NCBI GenBank assembly: GCA_039583875.1
Contig: CM077162.1
Location: 64,911,259-64,975,258, forward strand
DNA from: Platanthera guangdongensis
Lineage: Eukaryota > Streptophyta > Magnoliopsida > Asparagales > Orchidaceae
Direction of reading: 5' to 3'
DNA length: 64,000 nucleotides
Below are positions 46,633-58,216 of this stretch, one piece after another. Within the stretch, counting starts at the first letter, position 1. Each line of letters opens with the position of its first letter. The position numbers were made by a program, and so were the translations under genes. Below the pieces are notes generated by a model. It saw only the letters and a program-made list of their open reading frames with translations. It was not told the origin of the DNA and made no database searches.

Positions 46633-47273
46633 ACAGCTATCAAGAAATCTTGCAAATGGCTCCGTTCGAAGATTTATATGGGCGACGATGTCGGACTCCC
46701 CTATTTTGGGCTGAGGTTGGCGAGCGGCCTTTGTTGGGCCCAGAGGCGCTCGAGGACATGGAAGTTGCCGTACGACATATTTGGGAGAAGCTCCGGATCA
46801 CCCAAGAGCGATATGAAAAGTACGCCAACCGACGAAGGTCGGAGTTAGAGTTTGTTGTGGGGGATTTTGTCTTCCTAAAAATCTCCCCAATGGTTGGAAT
46901 TAAAAGGTTTGGAAGAGAGTGCAAATTAGACCCAAGATTTGTGGGTCCCTTCAAGATTCTTGCGCGGGTTGGCGCATCCGCTTACAAAGTCGAGTTACCC
47001 GTGAACTTTCCTGGTGTTCACGACGTGTTTCATGTTAGCCAACTTCGCAAGTGTGTGCGGAATGATAAGCAAGTTTTGGACTTTGTGCCGCAGTTGGCGC
47101 CGAACCTTTCGTATGTAGAGATGATCATCCGTATTTTGGACTCCCAAGATCGCGTGTTACGGAAAAAGAAGATCCCTATGGTCAAAGTGCTATGAAAAAA
47201 TCAGAATGTGGAAAGCGCGACGTGGGGGCTCAAGTCAACGATGAGGGCGGCTCACCCTCATTTGTTCCCGTAA
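46633..47273 (+). pseudogene. Integrase C-terminus and chromodomain, unit 1
   Basis: It begins inside integrase (NSYQEILQMAPFEDLYGRRCRTPLFW), with the GPF...VGASAYKVELP and VHDVFHVSQLRK motifs. A chromodomain-like tail follows (RILDSQDRVLRKKKIPMVKVL). A TGA at 47193..47195 cuts the chromodomain; unit 2 has TGG there. The catalytic DDE residues are missing. Confidence 0.88.
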
Positions 47274-47393
47274 ATAAGCTGGTATGTGAATTGGTGTTTT
47301 TGTTGAATTGGTGTTTTTGTTTGATTACTCATTTGATTTATATCAAAATGATTGAAAAGTTTTGAGGCGAAACTTTTTGTTAGGGAGAGTGAC

Positions 47394-50052
47394 TGTAACG
47401 CCCCGTATTTTTTCGTTGAATGATTGCATACGCTTGATGGGCGTTACGTTGGCTTTGACTGTTGTTCGAGGATGGTTTTCCCACGGGCTTGCGAGTGGCT
47501 GTTTTGGTAGCCGAGTTGCATGATTCCCCAGCAAGCCGGAGTCCAATTTGGGGACTCGGTGAGGCCTCTTAGGGAATACTTGCACTTTTTCGAGTCCGGG
47601 TAAGGTTGTTCAAAACGGGTTGATTGTATGGAAGATGTGTACAGAAAACAAAAAGGGGTAAAAAGTCCTTATGGAAAAAATGGTCTAGGACGAGAAAGAA
47701 ACACCTTTCAAAACAGTGAAAAATGGTCATTTTTTTAGTGACACGGCCTGGGACACGGGCGTGTCCCAGGGCGTGTCCAGCTTGCGGTTTGGTTTTGTGG
47801 TCGTCGAACTTCGTTCGACGAAGTTGCCGGAGGAACACGCCCCCCGACACGGGCGTGTCGGGGCGTGAGCCAGGGCATGACCTGGGGCGTGACCTCCTTG
47901 ACTCGACGAATTTTCTTGCGTCGAGTTGAGCTCGACGAATAGGGTACACGCCCCGTGACACGGGCGTGTCACGGGCCGTGTCCCGCTATGTCGAGTGTCG
48001 AGTGTCGAGTGTCGGGTGTCGAGAGAGGGGACATGGCCGGTGACACGGGCGTGTCACAGGGCGTGTCAATCTTTGTCGAAGTGTCGACACTTTTGGTCGA
48101 CGAGATGTCGAGACACGGGTTACACGCCCTAGGTCACGGGCGTGACCGACCCGACACGGGCGTGTACCAGGCCGTGTACCTTGTGGATAAGATGGAAATT
48201 GTCGGATTCTGCGCCGCTTAAGGTACACGCCCTGTGACACGGGCGTGTCACAGGGCGTGACAGGGCCGAAAATCGACTTTTTCAGTTTTTTGTGTCGTTC
48301 ATTTCTCTGATTCTGGATCTAACAGTCCAGCTCTGTTTTGGAGGGACTAAGGCCGAGAAAGAGATTCTTTCTCCTCACTTATCCCTTTCTCCATCTTCTT
48401 CTTTATTCTCAAAGAGAAAGCAAGGGAGAAAAGCTAAAGCAAGGCAAGGAAAGAGAGGAGCAGCCGTCGCGGTGTCGTCTCGGTTCAGGCAAGCGGTGTT
48501 CTTCACCCTTGCCAATCTTGTTTTCTTGTTCTTTGATTGTGCAAGTTTAGCTAGCTTTCCTCTTTCAATTTTACTAGCTTGTTCAATTTTATTAGCCTTG
48601 TTACTCTTGTTTTTGTTTAGTACTCACAAACATGGATCCTCTTATTCCTTCAAGTCTTACTTGCTTGCCGCCTAATTATCGAATTTTCCCTATACTCAAC
48701 TAATTCTTATGCTCATTTGATTCATGTAGCCTTTCTTGTTCATGTGATTCTTTCTTGTTCATGTCATAATCATGTTAGAATACGCTTGTTGGTTGGGTTA
48801 GCGTTGTCCTTTGTGGAGTGAGTAGAAATCCAAACGCTAATAAGTTTGACATAACATGGGTAATGTGTGGTCATGAGTGGGGACGATGAAATGAAACGTG
48901 TTTAGCTTGGGTTATGGTGAGTTTTGCGAGGCGAATTGTGAACCATGGCAGGAGCGTTTGTGTGAGGATTCTATAAGGGGTGGTGTGGTTTCAGCCTTGG
49001 TGGCCACCGGGTTTTGTTTTATGGTATAGAGTACCATTTTGGCCCCAATTTGGGCTGGCTTTTATTGGTGCGTTCCACTTGAGGGCCGCCACCAAAAGAC
49101 ACTTGCGGAATCAAACTTAATCGCTACTTATGTTTCACTAGTATAGTGGTTCTTGTTGTAAAAAATGATGGAATGGGCATGTATATTGCCGTTTTGCTCC
49201 TGCGGGTTGAGCAAGACTTGATGAGAATTGCACGCACTTGGTGCATTTTACACTTTGGATTGACAGTGTTTAACACTTATTTTCCACCTGTTCTTTTCAC
49301 TCGTTTTACATGAAAAATTGTTATGGGGTCGGTAAGCCCCTTTGTCATATTTTATGAACTTCATACTCTATTGTGTAGCTTTGATGATTGCTGAGGTGTT
49401 CTTTCTTGAATGCCGCAGGTGCAAGTTGTAGCCGGTTGAGCAGCTAGTGCTTGGGTAGAGTTTCTTTGTAGCTAACCGAGCTTACTTAGCGAGGTAGTTC
49501 TTTACTTTGTTGTACAAACATACATGTGCCCCAATGGGTTCGTGTCAGCTTGTTGGCGCCCATTGATGGCTTTCTTTACTTGTGATATATGAATGCTAGA
49601 CTGCTAATGTGACTCATTTGGATGAGATGATGTCTCCTTGCTCTTGGGAAGGATTTATGCTAGGTTGCATTAGATATTTTCAAGATAAAACAAACCTATT
49701 ATCCTATATCATGCATACATGTTTTGATAAACTAAGACGTATTTTCCAAACAATGTAAAAAAGATGATTTCTTATATGATTATAAATCTAGGATGCATAT
49801 AGGAGATCGTCATAAGTAAACTAAAGTATTTTCCGCCGCGTACAAACACACGTTTTGATCCATAAGGCCGAGGGATACGGCCATCAAACTAAACAGTTTT
49901 CTTGCATACAACTGATAGTTTTCAACTACTAAAGGAAGCGTCGAGCGTTTGCCTGAGCGTGTGCAGTTATCCCCTGCACGACGTGGCATCATAACGCGTA
50001 GTTCCTCTTACTCTGATACGATATACTCGTTGAGGAAATGCGGGTTGTGACA
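47394..50052 (+). repeat. Chromovirus LTR, copy 2 (2,659 bp)
   Basis: It follows the polypurine tract TTAGGGAGAGTGAC (47380..47393) and is shared by both units: 3' LTR for the first, 5' LTR for the second. It is highly similar to copies 1 and 3. Its palindromes are the best preserved of the three. Confidence 0.93.
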
Positions 50053-50210
50053 GTTGGTATCAGAGGGAGGTTTGCTTGAAAATTGGTCGGGCAAACTTTC
50101 CTTGTAGTCAACATTATTAATCATCATCTCATACACACACCGAGGTGTCATCAGTACGTCTTGGCCGAAGCACGAACACTGCACTCATGGCACGAACAGA
50201 AGTATACAGG

Positions 50211-50382
50211 GCATATTATGTAGTATGGGATGCATAATATGTGGTTGTATATGGATCCCCCATAGGGGCAACATGTGAGGGTTATGTAGTATGGGATGCA
50301 TAACCTCACCACATGGATGCGACTAGCACGTTTTCTTTTATTCGTTGCATGCAATGCTATGTAGTATGAGATGCATAGCATT
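50211..50382 (+). other. Three leader stem-loops with a common loop, unit 2
   Basis: Stems: CATATTATG/CATAATATG (50212..50241), GGTTATG/CATAACC with outer pairs (50272..50315), GCAATGCTATG/CATAGCATTGT (50351..50382). Loops: TAGTATGGGATG, TAGTATGGGATG, TAGTATGAGATG. In stem 1, unit 2 has Watson-Crick pairs where unit 1 has G-T pairs. Confidence 0.85.
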
Positions 50383-50722
50383 GTGATGCGTACGACCGGT
50401 CATGGCATGCATTAAGGCCTTTTCTAGACTGCATAGCACAGCACGAATACCATAACATTGCATGGGCACAACGTGCCAAGCTAAAGATTTACATGATGAC
50501 ACCTGTACACACATGGTTTTGGGTCAACGAAATTCATGCATTCATGGTTTAGGTACAAGTTAGTGGGATGACGGTGAGTCATCACAGGCTAGGCATAACA
50601 TCATTCTCAAACTCCCAAAGCAAGTTAGCAGTTGGTGTTCATATTTATACATGTATTATCTGTATATAGCAGTTGTGTGTTTTGTTGGGTTTGAGCTTGA
50701 TGAGGGTAAACATGTTTATAGG

Positions 50723-51949
50723 ATGTCGAAGCGTCCAGTGACAAGGCAGACTCCCCAATCTGAGGGTGAGTCTTTGGGTGCGCAGAATAATGCCCTGATG
50801 GATAGTCTACGCCAAAGTAATGAGGCTTTGACGAGGCAGGTGCAGGAAGTGCAGTCCCAGCTCCAAGTTATGTCATCAGCGATGTCTGGGCTGGCACCAA
50901 GAGTGCAAGAGACTGTCAGAGGCCCCACTATTTCTACTCCTTCTGTGGCATTGATACCCCCAGTTATGGTTCCTCCTGCGATGACTTTTATCTCACAGTT
51001 TCAGCGACTTGGATCACCTACCTATGATGGAAAAGCGGACTTTGTGATCTTGGATGATTGGGTGATCACGTTGGAAGAGATGTTTGTCTATTCTGGCGTT
51101 ACCGAAGACCAAAAGGTGATGCTTGCCGCCTATCAACTAAAAGGGTTGGCTAAAAGATGGTGGTTGCGAGAAAAGGAAAGCCTAGTGGCGGGATGTTCAT
51201 GGGAAGCCTTTAAAGAAATGTTACGGCGCAAGTTTCTACCGTTAGTTGAAAGGGACCGCCTGATTAATGACTTCTTGTACATGAAGCAGAGGAAACTCAC
51301 AGTTAATGAGTATGAAATTGAGTTTAGCAAGCTAAGTCGGTTCGCTTCGAGCTTGGTGATTACGGAAGCTGACCGAGTAAAGAGATTTCTTGGCGGACTA
51401 CAGAGCGATGTTCAGCAGTTCGTAAGCGCTTATGGAGCGATGGGTTACACCACTGTGGTTGAGGATGCTTTGAAGGTTGAAGCGATAGAAAATGCAAAAC
51501 AAAGAGGGCAGCTGATGAGGAAGGATAAAAGACAGCTGGTGGGAGAGAAAAGCTCCCAAGAATTAGATGTAAGGAAGAAGAAGAAGGAGACATGTAGCTT
51601 CTGTGGCCGATTAGGTCACCCGTTTGAGAAATGTTTCAAGCAGTTGGGAATGCAGAAGAAGGAGCAGGTGCACGCCATTCAGGTTGCGCCAACCAGAGAC
51701 GTGGAGTGTACCGGTTGTGGGGGAAGAGGTCATGATGTGGGCCGCTGCTGGGTCAAAGATAAGGTGTGCTTTCAGTGTGGCAAACAGGGACATCTCAAGG
51801 CAAGGTGCCCACAAAACCAGCCCGTGCTGCAAACAATGCCACGCCAGGCTTTGCCTCCGCCTCCGTGTTTGGATAAAGGAAAGGGGAAGTTAAATGTGAT
51901 CTCCTCAACGAGTATATCGTATCAGAGTAAGAGGAACTACGTGTTATGA
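50723..51949 (+). CDS. Chromovirus gag with three zinc knuckles, intact (408 aa)
   Basis: The start is the ATG at 50723 (MSKRPVTRQTPQSEGESLG); the frame is open further upstream, but that part is leader sequence. A coiled coil (about residues 24..57) is followed by the retrotransposon gag domain (about 97..240; WVITLEEMF, WWLREKESL, FSKLSRFA). Three CCHC knuckles follow: CSFCGRLGHPFEKC, CTGCGGRGHDVGRC and CFQCGKQGHLKARC. The last 16 residues are encoded by the inverted LTR arm, replacing the natural C-terminus and protease. It would form the particle and bind RNA. It is the only undamaged retroelement gag in the window, so it could still be made. Confidence 0.9.
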   Translation: MSKRPVTRQTPQSEGESLGAQNNALMDSLRQSNEALTRQVQEVQSQLQVMSSAMSGLAPRVQETVRGPTISTPSVALIPPVMVPPAMTFISQFQRLGSPTYDGKADFVILDDWVITLEEMFVYSGVTEDQKVMLAAYQLKGLAKRWWLREKESLVAGCSWEAFKEMLRRKFLPLVERDRLINDFLYMKQRKLTVNEYEIEFSKLSRFASSLVITEADRVKRFLGGLQSDVQQFVSAYGAMGYTTVVEDALKVEAIENAKQRGQLMRKDKRQLVGEKSSQELDVRKKKKETCSFCGRLGHPFEKCFKQLGMQKKEQVHAIQVAPTRDVECTGCGGRGHDVGRCWVKDKVCFQCGKQGHLKARCPQNQPVLQTMPRQALPPPPCLDKGKGKLNVISSTSISYQSKRNYVL

Positions 51950-52263
51950 TGCCACGTCGTGCAGTGGATAACTGCACACGCTCAGGCAAACGCTCGACGC
52001 TTCCTTTAGTAGTTGAAAACCATCAGTTGTATGCAAGAAAACTGTTTAGTTTGATGGCCGTATCCCTCGACCTTATGGATCAAAACGTGTGTTTGTACGC
52101 GGCGGAAAATACTTTAGTTTACTTATGACGATCTCCTATATGCATCCTAGATTTATAATCATATAAGAAATCATCCTTTTTACGTTGTTTGAAAAATACG
52201 TCTTAGTTTATCAAAATATGTATGGATAATATAGGATAATAGGTTTGTTTTATCTTGAAAATA
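51902..52263 (-). repeat. Inverted copy of the LTR 3' end, unit 2 (362 bp)
   Basis: It has the same length and junctions as in unit 1. The distance to the LTR arm on its left (50037..51901, 1,865 bases) is identical to that in unit 1, so the rearrangement happened once, before the units were duplicated. Confidence 0.95.
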
Positions 52264-52904
52264 ACAGCTATCAAGAAAGCTTGCAAATGGCTCCGTTCGA
52301 AGCTTTATATGGGCGACGATGTCGAACTCCCCTTTTTTGGTCTGAGGTTGGCGAGCGGCCTTTGTTGGGCCCAGAGGCGCTCGAGGACATGGAAGTTGTC
52401 GTACGACTTATTCGGGAGATGCTCCGGATCTCCCAAGAGCGATATGAAAAGTACGCCAACCGACGAAGGTCGGAGTTAGAGTTTGTTGTGGGGGATTTTG
52501 TCTTCCTGAAAGTCTCCCCAATGGTTGGAATTAAAAGGTTTGGAAAAGAGCGCAAATTAGACCCAAGATTTGTGGGTCCCTTCAATATTCTTGCGCGGGT
52601 TGGCGCATCCGCTTACAAAGTCGAGTTACCCGTGAACTTTCCTGATGTTCACGACGTGTTTCATGTCAGCCAACTTCGCAAGTGTGTGCGGAATGATAAG
52701 CAAGTTTTGGACTTTGTGCCGCAGTTGGCGCCGAACCTTTCGTATGTAGAGATGCCCATCCGTATTTTGGACTCCCAAGATCGCGTGTTGCGGAAAAATA
52801 AGATCCATATGGTCAAAGTGCTATGGAAAAATCAGAATGTGGAAAGCGCGATGTGGGAGCTCAAGTCAACGATGAGGGCGGCTCACCCTCATTTGTTCCC
52901 GTAA
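52264..52904 (+). pseudogene. Integrase C-terminus and chromodomain, unit 2
   Basis: The frame is open to the stop at 52902..52904 (AHPHLFP). It holds the integrase end (GRRCRTPLFW, RRRSELEFVVGDFVFLKVSP, VHDVFHVSQLRKC) and a chromodomain (MPIRILDSQDRVLRKNKIHMVKVLW...VESAMWEL). Chromodomains steer integration to marked chromatin in full chromoviruses. Here no catalytic core is attached. A start within the inverted arm could allow translation; none is proven. Confidence 0.85.
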
Positions 52905-53024
52905 ATAAGCTGGTATGTGAATTGGTGTTTTTGTTTAATTGGTGTTTTTGTTTGATTACTCATTTGATTTATATCAAAATGATTGAAAAGTTTCGAGGCG
53001 AAACTTTTTGTTAGGGGGAGTGAC

Positions 53025-55714
53025 TATAACGCCCCGTAATTTTTTGTTGAATGATTGCATACGCTTGATGGGCGTTACGTTGGCTTTGACCGTTGTTCGA
53101 GCATGGTTTTCCCGCGGGCTTGCGAGTGGCTGTTTTGGTAGCCGAGTTTCACGATTCCCCAGCAAGCCGGAGTCCAATTTGAGGACTCGGTGAGGCATCT
53201 TAGGGAATGCTTGCACTTTTTCGAGCCCGGGTAAGGTTGCTCAAAACGGGTTGATTGTATGGAAGATGTGTACAGAAAACAAAAAGGGGTAAAAAGCCCT
53301 TAAGGAAAAATGGTCTAGGACGAGAAAGAAACACCTTTCAAAACAGTGACAAATGGTCATTTTTTAGTGACACGGCCTGGGACACGGGCGTGTCCCAGGG
53401 CGTGTCCAGCTTGCGGTTTGGTTTTGTGGTCGTCGAACTTCGTTCGACGAAGTTGCGGGAGGAACACGCCCCCCGACACGGGCGTGTCGGGGCGTGACCC
53501 AGGGCGTGACCCAGGGCGTGACCTGGGGCGTGACCTCCTTGACTCGACGAATTTTCTTGCATCGAGTTGAGCTCGACGAATAGGGTACACGCCCCGTGAC
53601 ACGAGCGTGTCACGGGCCGTGTCCCGCTATGTCGAGTGTCGAGTGTCGAGTGTCGAGTGTCGAGTATCGAGTGTCGGGTGTCGAGAGAGGGGACACGGCC
53701 TGTGACACGGGCGTGTCACAGGGCGTGTCAAGCTTTGTCGAAGTGTCGACACTTTTGGTCGACGAGATGTCGAGACACGGGTTACACGCCCTAGGTCACG
53801 GGCGTGACCGACCCGACACGGGCGTGTACCAGGCCATGTACCTTGTGGATAAGCTGGAAATTGTCGGATTCTGCGCCGCTTAAGGTACACTCCCTGTGAC
53901 ACGGGCGTGTCACAGGGCGTGATAGGGCCGAAAATCGACTTTTTCAGTTTTTTGTGCCGTTCATTTCTCTGATTCTGGATCTAACGGTCCAGCTCTGTTC
54001 TGGAGGGACTAAGGCCGAGAAAGAGATTCTTTCTCCTCACTTATCCCTTTCTCCATCTTCTTCTTCATTCTCAAAGAGAAAGCAAGGGACAAAAGCTAAA
54101 GCAAGGCAAGGAAAGAGAGGAGCAGGCGTCGCGGTGTCGTCTCAGTTCAGGCAAGCGGTGTTCTTCACCCTTGCCAATCTTGTTTTCTTGTTCTTTGATT
54201 GTGCAAGTTTAGCTAGCTTTCCTCTTTCAATTTTACTAGTTTGTTCAATTTTATTAGCCTTGTTACTCTTATTTTTGTTTAGTACTCACAAACATGGATC
54301 CTCTTGTTCCTTCAAGTCTTACATGCTTGTCGCCTAATTATCGAATTTTCCCTATGCTCAATTAATTCTTATGCTCATTTGATTCATGTAGCCTTTCTTG
54401 TTCATGTGATTCTTTCTTGTTCATGTCATAATCATGTTAGAATACGCTTGTTGGTTGGGTTAGCGTTGTCCTTTGTGGAGTGAGTAGAAATCCAAACGCT
54501 AATAAGTTTGACATAACATGGGTAATGTGTGGTCATGAGTGGGGACGATGAAATGAAACATGTTTAGCTTGGGTTATGGTGAGTTTTGCGAGGCAAATTG
54601 TGAACCATGGCAGGAGCGTTTGTGTGAGGATTCTATAAGGGGTGGTGTGGTTTCAGCCTTGGTGGCCACCGGGTTTTGTTTTATGGTATAGAGTACCATT
54701 TTGGCCCCGATTTGGGCTGGCTTTTATTGGTGCGTTCCACTTGAGGGCCGCCACCAAAAGACCCTTGCGGAATCAAACTTAATCGTTGCTTATGTTTCAC
54801 TAGTATAGTGGTTCTTGTTGTAAAAAATGATGGAATGGGCATGTATATTGTCGTTTTGCTCCTGCGGGTTGAGCAGGACTTGATGAGAATTGCACGCACT
54901 TGGTGCGTTTTACACTTTGGATTGACAGTGTTTAACACTTGTTTTCCACCTGTTCTTTTCACTCGTTTTACATGAAAAATTGCTACGGGGTCGGTAAGCC
55001 CCTTCGTCATATTTTATGAACTTCATACTCTATTGTGTAGATTTGATGATTGCTGATGTGTTCTTTCTTGAATGTCTCAGGTGCAGGTTGTAGCCGGTTG
55101 AGCGGCTAGTGCTTGGGTAGAGTTTCTTTGGAGCTAGCCGAGCTTACTTAGCGAGGTAGTTCTTTACTTTGTTGTACAAACATACATGTGCCCCAATGGA
55201 TTCATGTCAGCTTGTTGGCGCCCATTGGTGGCTTTCTTTACTTGTGATATATGAATGTTAGACTGCTAATGTGACTCATTTGGATGAGATGATGTCTCCT
55301 TGCTCTTGGGAAGGATTTATGCTAGGTTGCATTTGATATTTTTAAGATAAAACAAACCTATTATCTTATATCATGCATACATGTTTTGATAAACTAAGAC
55401 GTATTTTTCAAACAACGTAAAAAGGATGATTTCTTATATGATTATAAATCTAGGATGCATATAAGAGATCGTCATAAGTAAACTGAAGTATTTTCCGCCG
55501 CGTACAAACACACGTTTTGATCCATAAGGCCGAGGGATACGGCCATCAAACTAAACAGTTTTCTTGCATACAACTGATGGTTTTCAACTACTAAAGGAAG
55601 CGTCGAGCGTTTGCCTGAGCGTGTGTAGTTATCCCCTGCACGACGTGGCATCATAACACGTAGTTCCTCTTACTCTGATACGATATACTCGTTGAGGAAA
55701 TGCGGGTTGTGACA
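53025..55714 (+). repeat. Chromovirus LTR, copy 3 (2,690 bp)
   Basis: It follows TTAGGGGGAGTGAC and begins TATAACGCCCCG, a mutated TGTAACG. It ends GTTGTGACA before the duplicated ACGAG. Extra copies of the GTCGAGT unit (53632..53680) explain most of its greater length. Confidence 0.93.
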
Positions 55715-55719
55715 ACGAG

Positions 55720-55990
55720 CGCGCAAGTGCGCACTGGAAGGCGGAGCGCGCGGGGGCGCTCAAAGAAGAGACGCGCGTGCGAGTGCGCAAGGAATTTTAG
55801 CATGCGAGAGAGAGAGAAGGGAAGAGATATGCACAAGAGTGCACAAGGAAGCAGAGTGCGTGAGAGTACGCTCGGTGGAGGAGCATGCAGGGGCGCGCGG
55901 GAAAGAGTCGCACGCAAGGAGTGGCGGTGCGAGAGTGCGCAAGGAAGCGATGAGCATGAGAGAGCACAAGGAGGCAGAGCGCGTGGGAGC
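55720..55990. repeat. Second GC-rich minisatellite, right part
   Basis: It continues the repeat seen at 41690..41782: GCGCAAGGAAG, GAGTGCG and GAGAGAGCAC-type units about every 28 to 30 bases. The frames within it are not credible genes. Confidence 0.75.
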
Positions 55991-56332
55991 ACATAAGGAA
56001 GAGAAGTAGAGGAGAGAAAAATTCCGAAGGAGGGGAGAAAATTTCGTAGGAGGAAAGAGAAATTCCAGGCGGAGAAGAGGTGGAAATGAAGGAGGGACTT
56101 GGGCTTTATTTATAGGCTCTAGAGGCGGTTATGTTGGTTACGCGACTATCCGCAGACCGTAACCATCTAATTTAATATTTGCAGACCAAACTCATAACAT
56201 AATACACGCATATTATTGTATTAGTTTTACTAGACTCATACTAATTCTATTTTTGGTTACGCACTTCCACACTATGGGAGATCATGTGAGCAGTTATGTG
56301 GGTGGTTGCCCACGTAACTGACGACGACGAAG
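55991..56332 (-). other. Possible minus-strand promoter region
   Basis: TATTTATA at 56107..56114 reads TATAAATA on the minus strand, with a pyrimidine-rich leader to its left (56000..56090) on that strand. The minisatellites would lie in its transcript, so this may be U3/R of an unrecognised LTR element. No coding region is seen here. Confidence 0.35.
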
Positions 56333-57120
56333 GTGGGAGCTCGATCGAACGACGGAGTATCTATGATGGGGAAGGGGTCGGCCGGCAGCAGGAATGGTCG
56401 AGAGGCGGAGGCTGAGCTGTCGGGAGGCCACTCAGTGAGAGATGTTGGGCGGCGAAGGAGCGAGCGGCCACCATGGGGCTATCCGCCGAAGGCGGCCGAG
56501 AGGGTGCTTGGATCTGAGCGACCAAGTGGCCGCCCAATCCAAGCAACAAGTGCGCGGAATGGCCTGGAGGCCATCCGCCCACTTTGGGAAACGGGTCCGC
56601 CCGGATCCGGGCGGCCGGGAGGCCTCCCGATCCGGACGGCCAGAGGGGCGGCGCGGCTTGGGAGTCGCCCGCCTCCCACAGCACGGAGGGACGCCGGCCG
56701 AATCGGGGTGGCCAGGAGGCCGCCCGATCTAGGAGGCTCCTTCTCCGGCGAAAGGGGCCACCTGGATTTTGGCAGCCAGGAGGCCGCCAGATCCAGGTGA
56801 CCAAGGGGGAAGGGCGGCAGGAAGGCTTCCCGTCTCCAAGGGTAAGGCCGAGCTGTGCACGACCAGATTTTGCGTGCGCGCGCATGTCCTGGGGCCACGC
56901 ACGGGTGCGGGCAGCCCCACTGCTGCGCGCAGGCGCGCACTGCTAGGGCGGGGAAGACAGCGCGCAAACGCGCGGGCGTGCGTTTGGGTGGGGCGACATG
57001 CATGCGTCCATTGCAGCTAAGAGGTGGTTTGTTTGCATCCTTGACGGTCGCGCTGGTCGGGTCGGGGTTGCCCTTTGGCTTGACTGAACCACTCTTAGGG
57101 GGAACCCTATCAATTATCAA
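56333..57120. repeat. GC-rich region with four imperfect palindromic units
   Basis: A unit like GGATCNGGGCGGCC followed by GGGAGGCC and KCCCGATCC occurs at 56510, 56603, 56700 and 56764. Long frames exist on both strands (plus 56333..56800; minus 56479..57120), but they consist of Gly/Pro/Arg repeats made by the units. I recognise no protein. It may be LTR or satellite sequence. Confidence 0.5.
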
Positions 57121-58216
57121 ATTTCCAAATTCTTAATTTATCTATGTTTTCTTTAATGTTTAAAAAATATTCGCTCGTATAGAAAAAAATCTCTTACTTA
57201 CAATAAAAACTGCGCTCTCCCCGTCACATGCATACCCTCGTGCACAAGGGAAAATGAGCAATGGGTGGACGCTCCAGGGTTTGTGAGCGGCGGGAGCGCC
57301 ATCGTGCTGGAGCAATGTCGTGGACAGAGTTCTATCGCGCGGGAAACTTAGGACCCCCTGTGCACTATCACGATCACAATCACAATCACAGTACTGTCGT
57401 GGAGCACTACCTTGAATAAAGTACTATCGCGCTATAAATATTTTTGGAGATATTTTTATATGAAAATTGTGCAATTATAGGTCACCCAACCCAAATTTCA
57501 TGCCTCTCAAATCCTGATTTGCTCTAGTCAGCAAAGCATTTCACACCCGAAAGCGGGCATTATATGCCTACCTTTATCAAGAAAGTCGTTAACAACAACA
57601 ACAACAACATAATATTATAATCTATTTATGAGCGGATAGTATTCTTTTTGAGCACACTATCGCGCTATAAATATTTATGAGAACACTTTTTCTTTTGTAG
57701 CCCAGTTTTCAACTCTCCTACTATTAATAATGTAGACATATATAGCAAGAAAAAAAAATTTTGTAGATTGTCTTTAAATATTTACAGCTCTATGATGATT
57801 ACAACAATCATTCTGATATAGCGTTCCTACTTTCGTCATGAGCGGAAAAAATCTGGGGCTTTTACTTTTTGATCCAGCAGTTACGAAAAAACGAAATAAT
57901 AAGAAAATAAAAACAAAAGCAATGCACCATGTACCAAGTAAAATCGGAACCTTTATCCGGCACGTGTATGCTAAGCGCTCCCAAAAAATTTCCCCTGCAC
58001 AGGGGAGAGTATAGTATTGCTGCATTTTCTCTTGTAGTGTGGAATCCAATGGATATCTGTTCGATGCCGCATGGCACGGTAAAGTGCCGCCACACTGCAC
58101 GTTAAAGTGCCGCTGCACTTTACCCTTCTCGAACACATACTCCACAAAAACAAGTTTAAACTTAGCGAAACGGTAACTTAACGAAATCCGTTACACAGTA
58201 TGCTATTATTGTGTCC
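57121..58216. other. AT-rich intergenic sequence
   Basis: No gene is seen. It has a (CAA)n tract at 57590..57608 and AGTGCCGC/GTAAAGTGC repeats at 58078..58125 that resemble the ends of the foldback element to the right. Confidence 0.5.

Larger units (their letters stand above)
41783..55714 (+). mobile_element. Three-LTR tandem of a non-autonomous chromovirus (gypsy), 13.9 kb
   Basis: The structure is LTR, interior, LTR, interior, LTR, flanked by the 5-bp duplication ACGAG (41778..41782 and 55715..55719). The whole array therefore descends from one insertion site. Each interior has a primer-binding site, a leader with three stem-loops, gag, a 362-bp inverted LTR fragment, the integrase C-terminus with chromodomain, and a polypurine tract. 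Protease, RT, RNase H and the integrase core are absent in both. The integrase end (NSYQE...MAPFE, GRRCRTPLFW, FHVSQLRKC) indicates a Tekay/Del-like chromovirus. Confidence 0.93.

Noticed and set aside
50055..50067. TGGTATCAGAGGG-type sites as tRNA genes
   Set aside because: They match only the tRNA 3' end and sit next to LTR ends; no cloverleaf or internal promoter boxes follow. They are primer-binding sites.
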